From NCBI RefSeq assembly GCF_963664135.1, contig NZ_OY760905.1:1-64000 (forward strand): a stretch of DNA of 64,000 nucleotides, read 5' to 3'. The DNA is from an uncultured Acetobacterium sp. GTDB taxonomy: Bacteria; Bacillota; Clostridia; Eubacteriales; Eubacteriaceae. This document shows positions 8,862 to 18,720 of this stretch, piece after piece; within the stretch, counting starts at the first letter, position 1, and each line of letters begins with the position of its first letter. The notes under the pieces are model-generated. The model was given only the letters and a program-made list of their open reading frames with translations, was not told the origin of the DNA and made no database searches. The translations under genes and the position numbers were made by a program.

Positions 8862-10631
8862 ATGAATACTTATTATAGAAACACCATGTGTGGAGAATTA
8901 TCAGCTGATAATGTTGGTCAGGTCGTTCAACTGGCAGGCTGGGTAGATAATCGTCGAAACCTTGGCGGGGTTCTTTTTATTGATTTAAGAGACCGCTCAG
9001 GAAAGATTCAGCTTGTAGTTAATGAAGAAAGACCGGAAGCATTTGAGATTGCTGAAAAAGTTAGAAATGAATATGTCCTGTCTGTTAAAGGGACGGTCGT
9101 ACTAAGAAGTGCAGAAAATGTCAATAAAAATATACCAACCGGTGAGATTGAAGTTGAGATTAATGAATTGAAAATTCTGGATTCTTCTGAAACACCCCCA
9201 ATCTATATTGAAGATAATGATCAGACCAATGAAGCGGTACGCTTAAAATACCGTTACCTGGATTTAAGAAAACCAAAATATCAAAAGATCTTGAGGATTC
9301 GCCATCAAACAGCAGCTATTGCCAGAAACTTCTTAAATGAACAAGGATTTCTGGAAGTTGAGACCCCAATGCTGGCAAAACCAACCCCTGAAGGAGCCAG
9401 AGATTTCCTGGTACCATCCCGGGTTCAAAAAGGAAAGTTCTTTGGACTGCCCCAATCACCCCAGTTATACAAACAAATTTTAATGATTTCTGGAGTAGAT
9501 CGTTACTATCAAGTGGCAAAATGTTTCAGAGATGAAGATTTAAGACAGGATCGTCAGCCGGAGTTTACCCAGATTGATATGGAAATGTCGTTCATCGATA
9601 AAGATGATATTATAAAAATCAACGAAGATATGATTGCTAAAATCATGAAAGAAGTCAAAGGTGTTGAAGTTCAAACCCCAATGGTGCGAATGACTTATCA
9701 GGAAGCCATGGATCAATATGGTTCCGACAAGCCGGACACCCGATTTGGATTAAAACTGATTGATTTATCCAAAATTGTCGAAAATTCAGAATTCAAAGTA
9801 TTTTCCGGTGCCGTGAAAAAAGGCGGAAGCGTTCGTGCCATTAATGCCAAAGGTGCGCAAGACAAATTAAGCAAGAAAGGAATTAAAGGACTGGAGAACT
9901 TTGCCAAGATTTATAAGGCTAAAGGTCTGGCCTGGATTGACGTATCAGAAGATGAAATGAAATCGCCAATTCTAAAATTTATCTCAGAAGCAGAAAAAGA
10001 AGCGATCTTCAAAATAACCGATGCAGAACCAGGCGATTTAATCTTTATTATTGCTGATACCAACGAAATAGTTTGTAATGCTCTAGGCCAATTGCGTTTG
10101 GAACTGGCACGTAAATTAGAATATGATTTAAAAGACCAGTACAATTTTCTGTGGGTAACAGATTTTCCACTGCTCGAATACGACGTAGAAGCCGGACGTT
10201 ATACTGCAAAACATCATCCATTTACGATGCCATTAGAAGAGGATTTGCAATATCTGGAAACAGATCTGTTAAAAGTTCGGGCGGATGCTTATGATATGGT
10301 TGTTAATGGTGTCGAATTAGGTGGTGGTAGTATTCGTATTCATAATCAGGGGATTCAGGAAAAAGTATTTAAAGCACTTGGTTTTACCAAGGAATCCGCA
10401 TGGGAACAATTTGGCTTCCTGCTGGAAGCACTGAAATATGGAACCCCTCCTCATGGCGGATTAGCATTTGGTTTAGACCGATTGGTTATGCTACTCACCG
10501 ATAACGAAAATATCCGCGATGTTATTGCTTTTCCTAAGACCCAGAACCATGGCTGCCTGATGATGGATGCCCCAGCCAATGCTAGTTTGGATCAACTCAT
10601 TGATTTGGGTATCAGTGTTGATGAACTGTAA
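8862..10631 (+). CDS. aspS: Aspartyl-tRNA synthetase
   Basis: Charges tRNA-Asp with aspartate in the cytoplasm. The 589-aa length is that of bacterial AspRS. It has the N-terminal OB-fold anticodon-binding domain (about 1-110, [24 protein letters not shown]), the class II catalytic core (motif 2 region [25 protein letters not shown]; motif 3 [13 protein letters not shown] near the C-terminus) and the bacterial GAD insertion between them. The start follows a CGGAGG site. It stops within the start codon of rseC (TAATG), so the two are translationally coupled. hisS, the frequent upstream neighbour in Firmicutes, is absent here. Confidence 0.97.
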   Translation: MNTYYRNTMCGELSADNVGQVVQLAGWVDNRRNLGGVLFIDLRDRSGKIQLVVNEERPEAFEIAEKVRNEYVLSVKGTVVLRSAENVNKNIPTGEIEVEINELKILDSSETPPIYIEDNDQTNEAVRLKYRYLDLRKPKYQKILRIRHQTAAIARNFLNEQGFLEVETPMLAKPTPEGARDFLVPSRVQKGKFFGLPQSPQLYKQILMISGVDRYYQVAKCFRDEDLRQDRQPEFTQIDMEMSFIDKDDIIKINEDMIAKIMKEVKGVEVQTPMVRMTYQEAMDQYGSDKPDTRFGLKLIDLSKIVENSEFKVFSGAVKKGGSVRAINAKGAQDKLSKKGIKGLENFAKIYKAKGLAWIDVSEDEMKSPILKFISEAEKEAIFKITDAEPGDLIFIIADTNEIVCNALGQLRLELARKLEYDLKDQYNFLWVTDFPLLEYDVEAGRYTAKHHPFTMPLEEDLQYLETDLLKVRADAYDMVVNGVELGGGSIRIHNQGIQEKVFKALGFTKESAWEQFGFLLEALKYGTPPHGGLAFGLDRLVMLLTDNENIRDVIAFPKTQNHGCLMMDAPANASLDQLIDLGISVDEL

Positions 10632-11101
10632 TGAAAGAAATTGGAACCGTAAAAGAGCTTAGCGGCAATAATGCGGTTGTTGAAATCAAGCGAAATTCTG
10701 CTTGTGGGGAGTGTGGCGCCTGTCATGTCAGTAAAGATCAATCGATTATGTTGACGATGGCAAAAAACCCACTCAATGCCAAAAGCGGAGAAACTGTCGA
10801 AGTTGAGATGGAATTTGTTAATTTGTTTTTCGCTGCATTTATCATGTATGGGTTACCATTAATTGCCTTTCTGTTTGGAAGCTGTTCTGCATACTTTTTA
10901 GTTGGTATATTAAATATTGGCTGGGATCAGGTGCTGACGTCGTTTTTGACCGGGATTTGTCTAACCGTAATGTCATATCTGGTGATCCGATATTTTGATC
11001 GAAAAGGTCAATTTAAAAGTAAGTATCAACCTGTAATCACAGGCATTGTTGAAGCAGTGGAAACGACAAAAACGCCCATGGAGTCACGTATGGGTCTTTA
11101 A
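10631..11101 (+). CDS. rseC: SoxR-reducing system / RseC family membrane protein
   Basis: A 156-aa RseC/MucC-type protein. The N-terminal domain carries a cysteine cluster (SACGECGACHVS, about 22-33) and a beta-rich part, followed by two membrane helices (about 70-95 and 100-122). Relatives occur with Rnf electron-transfer genes and in SoxR-reducing systems, where the cysteines are thought to have a redox role; in anaerobic Firmicutes the function is not settled. It overlaps the aspS stop by one base and has no promoter of its own. Confidence 0.8.
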   Translation: MKEIGTVKELSGNNAVVEIKRNSACGECGACHVSKDQSIMLTMAKNPLNAKSGETVEVEMEFVNLFFAAFIMYGLPLIAFLFGSCSAYFLVGILNIGWDQVLTSFLTGICLTVMSYLVIRYFDRKGQFKSKYQPVITGIVEAVETTKTPMESRMGL

Positions 11102-11105
11102 GTCT

Positions 11106-11140
11106 AAGGGTATCTGCGCTTAAAACCCGCAGATACCCTT
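11106..11140 (+). terminator. Long hairpin after rseC, possible terminator
   Basis: A 13-bp perfect stem (11106-11118 with 11128-11140) directly after the rseC stop. The following sequence is A-rich without a T-run, so it may be an mRNA 3'-end or stability hairpin instead of a classic intrinsic terminator. Confidence 0.55.
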
Positions 11141-11189
11141 AAAATAAAATAAATTTTACTGAATTAAATGAATTAAATAAAAAAAAAAC

Positions 11190-11218
11190 TTGATTAATCC
11201 TTCATTTATCATTATAAT
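11190..11218 (+). promoter_or_regulatory. Promoter for tRNA-Pro
   Basis: TTGATT (11190-11195), 17-bp spacer, TATAAT (11213-11218), 12 bp before the tRNA. Confidence 0.75.
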
Positions 11219-11229
11219 ATATTTACTGT

Positions 11230-11306
11230 CTGGGTGTAGCGCAGCTTGGTAGCGCGCTTGACTGGGGGTCAAGAGGCCGGAGGTTCAAATCCTCTCACTC
11301 AGACCA
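11230..11306 (+). tRNA. tRNA-Pro (GGG)
   Basis: A 77-nt cloverleaf: acceptor CTGGGTG / CACTCAG, D-loop with AGCTTGGTAGCGC, anticodon stem CTTGA / TCAAG with loop CTGGGGG (anticodon GGG), TTCAAAT in the T-loop, discriminator A, and encoded CCA at 11304-11306. C1-G72 is typical of bacterial tRNA-Pro. Confidence 0.95.
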
Positions 11307-11326
11307 TTTTTATATAAGGTGAATAT

Positions 11327-12564
11327 ATGGGACAAATTAAGAGAAAAAATAATAGACGGGTCAATTCATTAAGAAATATTATTGTTGGCATCGTTTTTTT
11401 TTTATTGTAGCAATAATATTTTTTTTCAGCTACCGAAGTAATATGAGTATGTTGCTTGAAAAAAAGCAATATACAGAATCATATAAAACCGAGATGTATT
11501 TCTTTAAAGATATCGATTATCGGGTAATAGATAACTTTCAGTCCGGTGATCTTTCACTTTTAGAAGGTGAAAAAGCGAATGGATACAAACCATTGACAAA
11601 TTCTCCAAAGATTGTCAATACTGATTATCTGAATGAACAGATCGCAGTTATCGATACGATCATTGCTGAGGAATATTATAATAACTGGAGCCGAATCATT
11701 GGTGATATTGTGTCCAACTATTCGGGCATATCTAATATTACCAATCAAATCGGAGAAACTGAAAGAGAAAGAAAGAAATTTCTAATTGAAGCTGTTCAAT
11801 ATATGGGTCTTGATTTACCGGCATTGCAGCAGAAACGTCAAACGCTGGTCGGTTTATTGGGTGGTATGCCAAGAAATATTGCGCTTAATGAATTGGGTCT
11901 ATTGTCTAGTGGTTATGTTTATACGACCATTAAGCCAGTTGAAAAAACTCTAAGCGAAAGTATGTTGCCGTACATTAATTCGACATTTTTGAAAACGGTC
12001 AGTAAAGTTGATCAAGAATCAGAGAATGTCCTCAAAGTCGTTAATAATGACCATGTTTATGTTGCATTCTCAATTCCGAGTGATAAAAAAATAATGGGTG
12101 AAGACGAAGCGGTCACCCTCAAAACTGAATTGATGGGAACAGCGGATAGTGGGATCGATCAAGATTATTATGATTTCTTAATCAAACGTGTTGATCAGCT
12201 CTATTATTTTCCAAAACTTCGGTTTGAATATAACAATCGAGTTTATTCCGGCTACTTTGTCAATGTTATTGATGAAGGTAGTCAAAAAATTATTGTATTA
12301 ATGCTTAAAGATTATGTTAATGATTTTTCACAAGTTGTAATTGGAAAATCCGACATATACATTCAAGATTATAGTGCCTACGAGATACCAGGAAGTGCTG
12401 TTTATAAAAAAGATGAAGAAACTATGATAGATACTGTAACAAAAGGCTATTTCAGCGATTCACTACCTGTTGTTGTAGAAAAGTACAATAATGGTAATGC
12501 TATTTTAAAATCTGTGGACAATCCCAGCTTAAGTAGCGGCATGCGTATCAGTGTGTATCCTTAA
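11327..12564 (+). pseudogene. HlyD-like membrane protein gene with a poly-T frameshift
   Basis: The intact downstream frame from 11443 encodes 373 aa of a HlyD-family-like extracytoplasmic protein (helical hairpin region about 60-130, then beta-rich parts). An upstream ATG at 11327 with an AAGGTGA site opens 27 codons and stops at TAG 11408, just after a 10-T tract (11394-11403). Adding one T would join the frames and give a 412-aa protein with an N-terminal membrane anchor (about NIIVGIVFFFIVAIIFFFSY) as expected. Thus a sequencing/assembly indel or true slippage at this tract is likely. Similar proteins sit upstream of yggS-sepF in related clostridia. The substrate or partner is unknown. 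Confidence 0.7.
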
Positions 12565-12578
12565 GGATGTGAAAACCA

Positions 12579-13226
12579 GTGATTTCAGACAATATTAATC
12601 GAATCAAATCCGAAATACCAGAACATGTTACACTTGTTGCTGTTTCCAAGTATCAAAGTGTGGAAGATACCCAAGCGGTATTGGATGCAGGGGTCTATGA
12701 TCTTGGCGAAAGCAAGGTTCAGGATTTTCTAAAAAAGCACGAAATTTTAGGAGATCGTCCAAGATGGCATTTTATCGGACACTTGCAAAAAAATAAGGTA
12801 AAATATCTGATTGGAAAAACGTTCCTGATCCATTCTGTTGACTCGATCGAATTACTTGATGTGATCGAGCGGGAAGGAAAAAAACAAGGAATTATAACAG
12901 ATGTACTGCTTCAATTAAATTTAGCGCGCGAGGACAGTAAGTCAGGGATTCTCATTGAAGAACTGGGGATCGTTCTTGAATCCTTGCCTAAATATCAGTT
13001 TGTTAAAGTCAAAGGACTGATGGCAATGGGACCATTAACCCAAAATAATGATAAAATTCGTGAGATTTTTGTGGAATTAAAAAAAATTTATGATAAAATA
13101 AAAGAGGAATCTATGGACGAGGTTTTAGAAATGAACTATCTGTCCATGGGTATGACTGATGATTATACCATTGCAATAGAAGAAGGCTCCAATATGATAA
13201 GAGTTGGACGCAAAATATTTAGTTAG
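12579..13226 (+). CDS. yggS: YggS/PROSC family PLP homeostasis protein
   Basis: A 215-aa member of the PLP-binding YggS family (alanine-racemase-like fold) involved in vitamin B6 and amino-acid balance. Seen: the lysine-containing LVAVSKYQS near 20-28 (PLP Schiff base), GESKVQDFLKK, RWHFIGHLQKNK, the GLMAMGP strand, and the C-terminal LSMGMTDDYTIAIEEGSNMIRVGRKIF. The start is GTG. It is the first gene of the yggS-sepF-yggT-ylmH cell-division cluster typical of Gram-positives. Confidence 0.93.
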   Translation: MISDNINRIKSEIPEHVTLVAVSKYQSVEDTQAVLDAGVYDLGESKVQDFLKKHEILGDRPRWHFIGHLQKNKVKYLIGKTFLIHSVDSIELLDVIEREGKKQGIITDVLLQLNLAREDSKSGILIEELGIVLESLPKYQFVKVKGLMAMGPLTQNNDKIREIFVELKKIYDKIKEESMDEVLEMNYLSMGMTDDYTIAIEEGSNMIRVGRKIFS

Positions 13227-13240
13227 TTAGGAGATATACA

Positions 13241-13729
13241 ATGGCAGCAGAAAAATTTAAGGATAAAATTATTAAGGTTTTTGGCATGGAAGTAGACAAT
13301 GAGGATGGTTATGATGAAATCTACGAAGAAGATGTTTATGATAACGACACCGAAGACACTAAAAGCGCGTTTAGTGCTCCAAAGGCTAAAAAGACACCCC
13401 CCTCAAGACGCAGTGAATTATCCCTTGACGACGGTCCAGAAGTTTTAGTGTTGGAACCTGAAGTTTTCAAAGATGCTCCAAGTATTTGTAATAAAATTCG
13501 TAATAATAAAACAGTGGTACTTAATCTAAAAAATACCGATTATGAAAATGGCCGAAAAATATTTGATTTTTTAAGTGGTGCTCTCTTTGCACTGGATGGA
13601 TCAATTAATAAGATTGCGGATAATGTATTTATTTTAGCCCCAAAAGCGGTAGCGGTTTTAACCAATCCTCAACAGGACGATTTGGATTTCAATGCGCCAA
13701 TTTTAGAGTGGGATGAGGATATGGAATAG
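13241..13729 (+). CDS. sepF: Cell division protein SepF
   Basis: A 162-aa SepF, a membrane-associated protein that binds and bundles FtsZ. Features: an N-terminal amphipathic segment (AAEKFKDKIIKVFGM), an acidic/serine-rich linker (about 18-65), and the conserved C-terminal beta-alpha domain (about 68-150, VLEPEVFKDAPSICNKIRNNKTVVLNLKN, FDFLSGALFALDGSINKIADNVFILAP). The site GGAGATATACAATG gives the start. It lies 14 bp after yggS, and its end overlaps the next frame. Confidence 0.95.
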   Translation: MAAEKFKDKIIKVFGMEVDNEDGYDEIYEEDVYDNDTEDTKSAFSAPKAKKTPPSRRSELSLDDGPEVLVLEPEVFKDAPSICNKIRNNKTVVLNLKNTDYENGRKIFDFLSGALFALDGSINKIADNVFILAPKAVAVLTNPQQDDLDFNAPILEWDEDME

Positions 13730-13736
13730 GTTTTTT

Positions 13737-14006
13737 ATGATCCAGGGAATTCTCATTCAGGCGGGTAATTTATTATTTGAACTGGTGACACTATTAATTA
13801 TCGCCAACATCATTTTAAGCTGGGTCAACCCAGATCCGAATAATATCATTGTCAAAACTATTTACGGCTTAACAGAACCTATTTTATCGCCATTGCGACG
13901 TTTTACGGTAATTGGACCATTGGATTTATCGGCTTTTGCAGCGATATTATTAATGCAAATCGTATTATTTCCAATCTATAAAATGGTAGTTATGCTGATA
14001 TTTTAA
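13737..14006 (+). CDS. ylmG: YggT family membrane protein
   Basis: About 89 aa with two YggT hydrophobic segments (LLFELVTLLIIANIILSWV; SAFAAILLMQIVLFPIYKMVV) and the conserved NPDPN / TEPILSPLRRF loop. I prefer the start at 13737 after AATAGG over the in-frame ATG at 13713, which would overlap sepF by 17 bp. YlmG proteins affect septum or membrane organisation in Gram-positives. The stop overlaps the next possible start codon. Confidence 0.88.
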   Translation: MIQGILIQAGNLLFELVTLLIIANIILSWVNPDPNNIIVKTIYGLTEPILSPLRRFTVIGPLDLSAFAAILLMQIVLFPIYKMVVMLIF

Positions 14007-14044
14007 TGAATTTAATCAAGCATATTAATGTGAAGGGATGTCTT

Positions 14045-14782
14045 ATGACAGATAAAAAAGAATATTTTTTATTATCACGGATAGCGGATGCTTGCAACAA
14101 GACTTTCGAACCCCAATTCTTTGATTTTTATGATGAAGTTTTTCAAAAGAAAATAGCGGACACCATTAGGAATAATGGTGTCCCTTATCTGTTTTTTGGA
14201 GGACACCCAGAGGCAGAAAGAAAAATGTTATGCATTTATCCGGATTATATATCGGAAGAGGAGCTTCAATGGCCGATCTTTGCCATCGAGTTTGATAAAA
14301 CAATTCCGGTTGATCATCGAAATGTTCTTGGGGAGCTCATGCATTTGGGGATAACCCGGGAAAGCATTGGCGACATTGATGTCGGGGATGAGCGGGTGCA
14401 GATCATTGTACATAAGCGGCTACAGGATTTTTTGTGGATCAATTTAAATCAGATCAAGGGCCGAGAAATAAAAACCCGAATTAAAGAATGCACAGAAATT
14501 AGCAGTTTTGAAAAGAATTATGAACGGTTATCCGTTGTTGTAGCATCCAATCGTTTGGATGGTATTATCAATAAAATATGGGGATTTTCAAGACAAAATA
14601 GCCTTGTTTTTATTAAACAGGGCAAGGTGCGGGTGAATTATACAGAAATAAGCAAAAATGATTTCAGACTGCAAGCGGGAGATATTATTTCTCTCCGGGG
14701 AAAAGGAAAAGCCAAGATCATCAGCATGGATGAGCGGACGAAAAAAGGGAATATTCGATTAGAAGTGGATCGCTACATATAA
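14045..14782 (+). CDS. ylmH: YlmH family S4-domain RNA-binding protein
   Basis: About 245 aa from ATG 14045 (preceded by GAAGGGATG); an ATG at 14006 would add 13 residues and abut ylmG. An N-terminal YlmH domain with mixed alpha/beta structure (about 1-165) is followed by a C-terminal S4 RNA-binding domain (about 170-235, VVASNRLDGIINKIWGFSR, LVFIKQGKVRVNYTEI, LQAGDIISLRGKGKAKI). In Bacillus YlmH acts in rescue of stalled 50S ribosomes; that role is carried over from the family. rqcH, a partner in the same quality-control pathway, is nearby at 15721-17490. Confidence 0.9.
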   Translation: MTDKKEYFLLSRIADACNKTFEPQFFDFYDEVFQKKIADTIRNNGVPYLFFGGHPEAERKMLCIYPDYISEEELQWPIFAIEFDKTIPVDHRNVLGELMHLGITRESIGDIDVGDERVQIIVHKRLQDFLWINLNQIKGREIKTRIKECTEISSFEKNYERLSVVVASNRLDGIINKIWGFSRQNSLVFIKQGKVRVNYTEISKNDFRLQAGDIISLRGKGKAKIISMDERTKKGNIRLEVDRYI

Positions 14783-14801
14783 TACTAAGGAGAGGTTTTT
14801 T

Positions 14802-15719
14802 ATGAATAAACAACGTTTTGAATATATCGTGCCAGCAGAAACAGATGAACGACTGGATCATTTTTGTTGTACATTGCCGGGAGATTATTCAAGAGAATAT
14901 ATAAAAAGACTGATTGCAACTGGCGATGTTTTGGTAAGTGGTCAAAAAAAGAAAGCCAGTTACCATTTAAAAGGTGGCGAAAACATTAGCCTGGTGATCC
15001 CTGAACCGACAGAATGTCATATGGTGGCCGAAGACATTCCTCTGACTATTGTTTATGAAGATGAGGACGTGATCGTGGTAAATAAGCCTCAGGGAATGGT
15101 GGTTCATCCGGCCCCGGGTAACAGCTCCGGGACCCTGGTGAATGGTCTGCTTTTTCATACCAAAAATCTGTCAAATATTAATGGGGTCATGCGACCGGGA
15201 ATTATCCACCGCATTGATAAGGATACCTCCGGGTTGCTGATGATTGCCAAAAACGATATGGCACATCGGAGTTTATCGGAACAACTTAAAGAACATACCA
15301 TTCTTAGACGCTACTATGGCTTAGTTAAAGGAAATGTTAAACCAAATAAGGGGACGGTGGATATGCCAATTGGCCGACATGAGCAGCTGCGCATAAAAAT
15401 GGCCGTGGTCGAAAAGAATTCTAAAACAGCCATTACACATTTTGAAGCTATTAAACGCTATTCGCAATATACGCTGCTGCGCTTTCAGCTGGAAACGGGA
15501 CGTACCCATCAGATTCGGGTTCATATGGAAAAAATCGGTCATCCGCTGGCTGGGGATCCGTTGTACGGCAGAGGCGATAAGAACAATCCCTTTAAAACAG
15601 ATGGTCAATGTCTCCATGCGCATACCTTGGGTTTTATCCACCCCCGAACCGGGAAAAAACTAATCTTTAAGGCGCCGGTGCCAGAGAATTTTAAAAAGAT
15701 ACTAAAAGAACTAAAATAG
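14802..15719 (+). CDS. rluD: RluA/RluD family 23S rRNA pseudouridine synthase
   Basis: A 305-aa pseudouridine synthase: S4 domain (about 14-60, RLDHFCCTLPGDYSREYIKRLI), catalytic domain with the HRIDKDTSGLLMIAKN motif (catalytic Asp, about residue 139) and GRTHQIRVHM. It converts uridines of the large rRNA to pseudouridine; the exact target cannot be told from sequence. A strong AAGGAGAGG site precedes it. In many Firmicutes lspA sits between ylmH and this gene; here it is absent. It converges tail-to-tail with rqcH with one base between the stops. Confidence 0.93.
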   Translation: MNKQRFEYIVPAETDERLDHFCCTLPGDYSREYIKRLIATGDVLVSGQKKKASYHLKGGENISLVIPEPTECHMVAEDIPLTIVYEDEDVIVVNKPQGMVVHPAPGNSSGTLVNGLLFHTKNLSNINGVMRPGIIHRIDKDTSGLLMIAKNDMAHRSLSEQLKEHTILRRYYGLVKGNVKPNKGTVDMPIGRHEQLRIKMAVVEKNSKTAITHFEAIKRYSQYTLLRFQLETGRTHQIRVHMEKIGHPLAGDPLYGRGDKNNPFKTDGQCLHAHTLGFIHPRTGKKLIFKAPVPENFKKILKELK

Positions 15720-15720
15720 T

Positions 15721-17490
15721 TTAAATTTGATCGGCAACCACATCCATCGCTTCAACGCCATCCTGGCTTGGGGTTACATACATGGTGTTCTGGTTGGTAA
15801 AAATAACCATCCCCGGTTTTGCCTTGCTGGGTTTTTTTAAGTATTTAAACTCCAGATAGTCAACCGGCACGTTACTGGAGCCTCTTGACTTACTGTACCA
15901 GGCGGCCAGATTGCCGGCTTCCAACAGGGTTTGTTCAGTTATGAAACGACCGCCGGCAACAATTAGCACATGAGAACCAGGAGCATCTTTAACATGCATC
16001 CAGCAATCTTCGTTTTTGCCCATTTTGGTCGAGATAAAATCATTTTGATAATTATTTTTACCAACAAAAATATGAAAGCCCTCGGATGAAAGATAGTGCA
16101 ATGGTTTTGAAGGTGCCTGCTTTTTCTTGTCTTCTTTGGAAAGGGCTTTTTTATTAAATTCGGAATGCAGGAATTCATGGCGAATTTCATCCAGTTCAGT
16201 TAATTCGGTAGACTGTTCCAGGCTGTTTATCAGGCTTTCCAGATAGTAAATTTTTTCTTCGGTTTCTAAAATATAGCCAGCCAAATGCTGCAATGCGATT
16301 TTGCTTTTATTGTATTTTTTGTAGTAGTGCTGGGCGTTCTGTGCCGGGGTTCGGTTGACTTTTAAGGGAATTTCAATCGTTTGATAGTCAGGATCATAGT
16401 AATTTATCAATGTTGCTGTTTCCTGACCTTTTTCAATCGCATAGATATTTGCCGTGATCAGATCACCATAAAGCTTGAATTTTTCATTTTTATGCGATGT
16501 CGCTACATCCTGTTGCAGGTTGTCCAGTTTTTTGATATTTTTTTTATTGAGAATATCAAGCTGCTGACGGAGATTCGCGGCTCTGGTTTTAAACCGAAGG
16601 GCTTTATCACGCTTGAAATAGTAGTCCTCCAGCATTTTGGAAATGGATGCGTAGGGTTCGCTGCGGTGTTCATCACGCAAATAATGGAGATCAACCGTAG
16701 AAAAATCCACCATTTTTCTGCCAAGATAGATAATGCTGGGTTCAGCTTTTTCTTTAATGTCAGAAACAACCTGAGAAAAACTTTCGTATAGAAATTGTTT
16801 TTGTTTCTTGCTGAGATCAGCTATTTTAGCATTGGAATCGATACCGCTTCGAAAAGCAATCTCTTTACCAATGTTGGGACTAATTCCGAGAAAGGCCTGA
16901 ATAAAGAATTTTTCAACAACCACATCCTCGTAATTCGTTAAACGATCATTAAAGGTGTCTACACTGATGTTAAAAAAACCAAGACGATTGTTTTCGGGTG
17001 GATAAATATAGTCCCGGCCGGGAAGAATCTGGCGGTAACGGCTGGAGGTGGAACCGACTTTTTTCATCGAATCAAGTATTTTCATGGATTCGTCAACCAG
17101 GATAATATTGCTGTTTCGACCCATTATTTCTACTAATAATTTTCGCACAACTGTTTCATTAAAATCGTTCTTCGAAGAAATGGAGATTTCCATCATTCGA
17201 TCGGTTTGATGTTGAGCAATATCCACAATTGTGCCGTTTAAAATGTACTTTCTCAGGACCATGCAAAAATTAGGTGGAGCACTGGGATTTTCTTTTATTT
17301 TTTCGGTAATGTATGCTCTGGGATTACTGGCATTGGCAGATAATAATAGATGATATTTTTGATTTCCCTGATTAACTAAAATGCGGACCTCATCTGTTTC
17401 AGGTTGATAGATTTTTCGGATTCGTCCTCCGATCAAGAGAGTTTTAAATTCGTTGATTAAGTGATATAGGGTAACGCCATCATAAGCCAT
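15721..17490 (-). CDS. rqcH: Ribosome quality control protein RqcH (NFACT / FbpA family)
   Basis: About 589 aa starting at ATG 17490 (MAYDGVTLYHLINEF) after AAGGAG; an upstream in-frame ATG at 17532 lacks a site. It has the NFACT-N domain (about 1-180), helix-hairpin and coiled-coil middle (about 270-440) and the NFACT-R domain (about 450-560, GFHIFVGKNNYQND, DCWMHVKDAPGSHVLI). RqcH binds obstructed 50S subunits and recruits tRNA-Ala to add alanine tails that mark proteins for decay; earlier annotations call it fibronectin-binding protein A. It is the only minus-strand gene in this part. Confidence 0.94.
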   Translation of the reverse strand: MAYDGVTLYHLINEFKTLLIGGRIRKIYQPETDEVRILVNQGNQKYHLLLSANASNPRAYITEKIKENPSAPPNFCMVLRKYILNGTIVDIAQHQTDRMMEISISSKNDFNETVVRKLLVEIMGRNSNIILVDESMKILDSMKKVGSTSSRYRQILPGRDYIYPPENNRLGFFNISVDTFNDRLTNYEDVVVEKFFIQAFLGISPNIGKEIAFRSGIDSNAKIADLSKKQKQFLYESFSQVVSDIKEKAEPSIIYLGRKMVDFSTVDLHYLRDEHRSEPYASISKMLEDYYFKRDKALRFKTRAANLRQQLDILNKKNIKKLDNLQQDVATSHKNEKFKLYGDLITANIYAIEKGQETATLINYYDPDYQTIEIPLKVNRTPAQNAQHYYKKYNKSKIALQHLAGYILETEEKIYYLESLINSLEQSTELTELDEIRHEFLHSEFNKKALSKEDKKKQAPSKPLHYLSSEGFHIFVGKNNYQNDFISTKMGKNEDCWMHVKDAPGSHVLIVAGGRFITEQTLLEAGNLAAWYSKSRGSSNVPVDYLEFKYLKKPSKAKPGMVIFTNQNTMYVTPSQDGVEAMDVVADQI

Positions 17491-17632
17491 GTTATTAATG
17501 CTCCTTTCAAATCGATGGGATGATTTTATCATGTTATGGCAGGATGGAAAAGGCTTTTAAAAACTAAGGCCTAAGAAACAATTAAGAAATGTAAAAGTGA
17601 ATGCTATTTAGTGTTTAATAAGTAGGGAAATA

Positions 17633-17661
17633 TTGACTTTTATATGAGAATTAGATATAGT
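17633..17661 (+). promoter_or_regulatory. Promoter upstream of yicC
   Basis: TTGACT (17633-17638), 17-bp spacer, TATAGT (17656-17661). The 349-bp gap between rqcH (start 17490) and yicC holds this promoter and a leader of about 170 nt in which I see no clear terminator or known riboswitch. Confidence 0.7.
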
Positions 17662-17839
17662 GTATGGATTAGGTAGCTATGTAATAAAATCGAATTTTTC
17701 GTCACAGCACCTAATGATCTTACAGTTGTTCGATTTAAATGTGATTACTAAAAAATGCATTGGCCTGGCAATAATTTCGTCTTGAATAGCAAGAAGCTGA
17801 AATTAACTGGGTGGATTAAAATGGAAATGGAGAAACATC

Positions 17840-18718
17840 ATGAAAAGTATGACAGGCTTTGGGCGGAAAGATTATCGTGATGAGGAAATCGATTGTTCAA
17901 TTGAAATTAAAACAATTAACCATCGGTTTAGAGATTTTTTTATTAAAATTCCAAAAACACTTAATCCAATTGAAGAGAAAATCAGAAATACAGTCTCGCA
18001 AAGTATTTCCAGAGGACGGATTGAGATTTTCATAAAATACACGGAATTAGGTACAAAAAATCGGCAAATTGTTTTTAATAAAGATTTAGCCAAAAATTAT
18101 ATTTCGGTATTAAATGAAATTCGTCGACTTGACTCAATGATTGGCGACGACTTGAGTTTATCGTTGATTTCAAAGTTTCCAGATGTCATTATGATTGAAG
18201 AAGATATCGATGATTATGAGAGTATCTGGTTAAAAATTCAACCGGTGTTAATAAAAACACTTACAGAAGTGGATGCTAGCCGAGAACGCGAGGGAAGCGC
18301 TCTTAAAAAAGATGTGGTCAATCGTTGTCGTTATATCCGAGAGCATGTTCAAGAGATTAAAGATAAAAGTCCGAATATGTTGGAGCGATATCGAGATGAA
18401 CTGCGGGATAAAATAACTTCTTATGTAGAGTCCGTTGAAATAGATGAAAAACGTCTATTGACTGAGGTCGCCCTGATGACCGACAAGCTGAACATCGACG
18501 AAGAATTAACCCGACTTCAAAGCCATTTGGTTCGACTGGAGGGAATGGTTGAGGAAACCGAACCAGTTGGCCGTAAACTGGATTTTCTGATTCAGGAAGT
18601 GAATCGTGAGATCAATACGATTGGGTCAAAAGCCAGTGATTTAGCCATTGCAAATATTGTAGTTGATGTAAAAAGTGAGATTGAAAAAATTAGAGAACAA
18701 ATACAAAATATTGAGTAG
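17840..18718 (+). CDS. yicC: YicC family endoribonuclease
   Basis: A 292-aa YicC family protein: N-terminal MKSMTGFGRKDY and YicC_N domain (about 1-155), C-terminal DUF1732 domain (about 208-292, RLLTEVALMTDKLNIDEELTRLQSHL and GRKLDFLIQEVNREINTIGSKASD). The family has been shown to be endoribonucleases, with YicC in E. coli linked to RyhB decay. First gene of the yicC-gmk-rpoZ-priA-def-fmt group. remA, usually between yicC and gmk in Firmicutes, is missing: gmk starts 2 bp after the stop. Confidence 0.93.
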   Translation: MKSMTGFGRKDYRDEEIDCSIEIKTINHRFRDFFIKIPKTLNPIEEKIRNTVSQSISRGRIEIFIKYTELGTKNRQIVFNKDLAKNYISVLNEIRRLDSMIGDDLSLSLISKFPDVIMIEEDIDDYESIWLKIQPVLIKTLTEVDASREREGSALKKDVVNRCRYIREHVQEIKDKSPNMLERYRDELRDKITSYVESVEIDEKRLLTEVALMTDKLNIDEELTRLQSHLVRLEGMVEETEPVGRKLDFLIQEVNREINTIGSKASDLAIANIVVDVKSEIEKIREQIQNIE

Positions 18719-18720
18719 GG

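Noticed and set aside
16381-16791. 136-aa plus-strand frame opposite rqcH
   Set aside because: Shadow of rqcH; no ribosome binding site and Phe/Ile-rich antisense composition.
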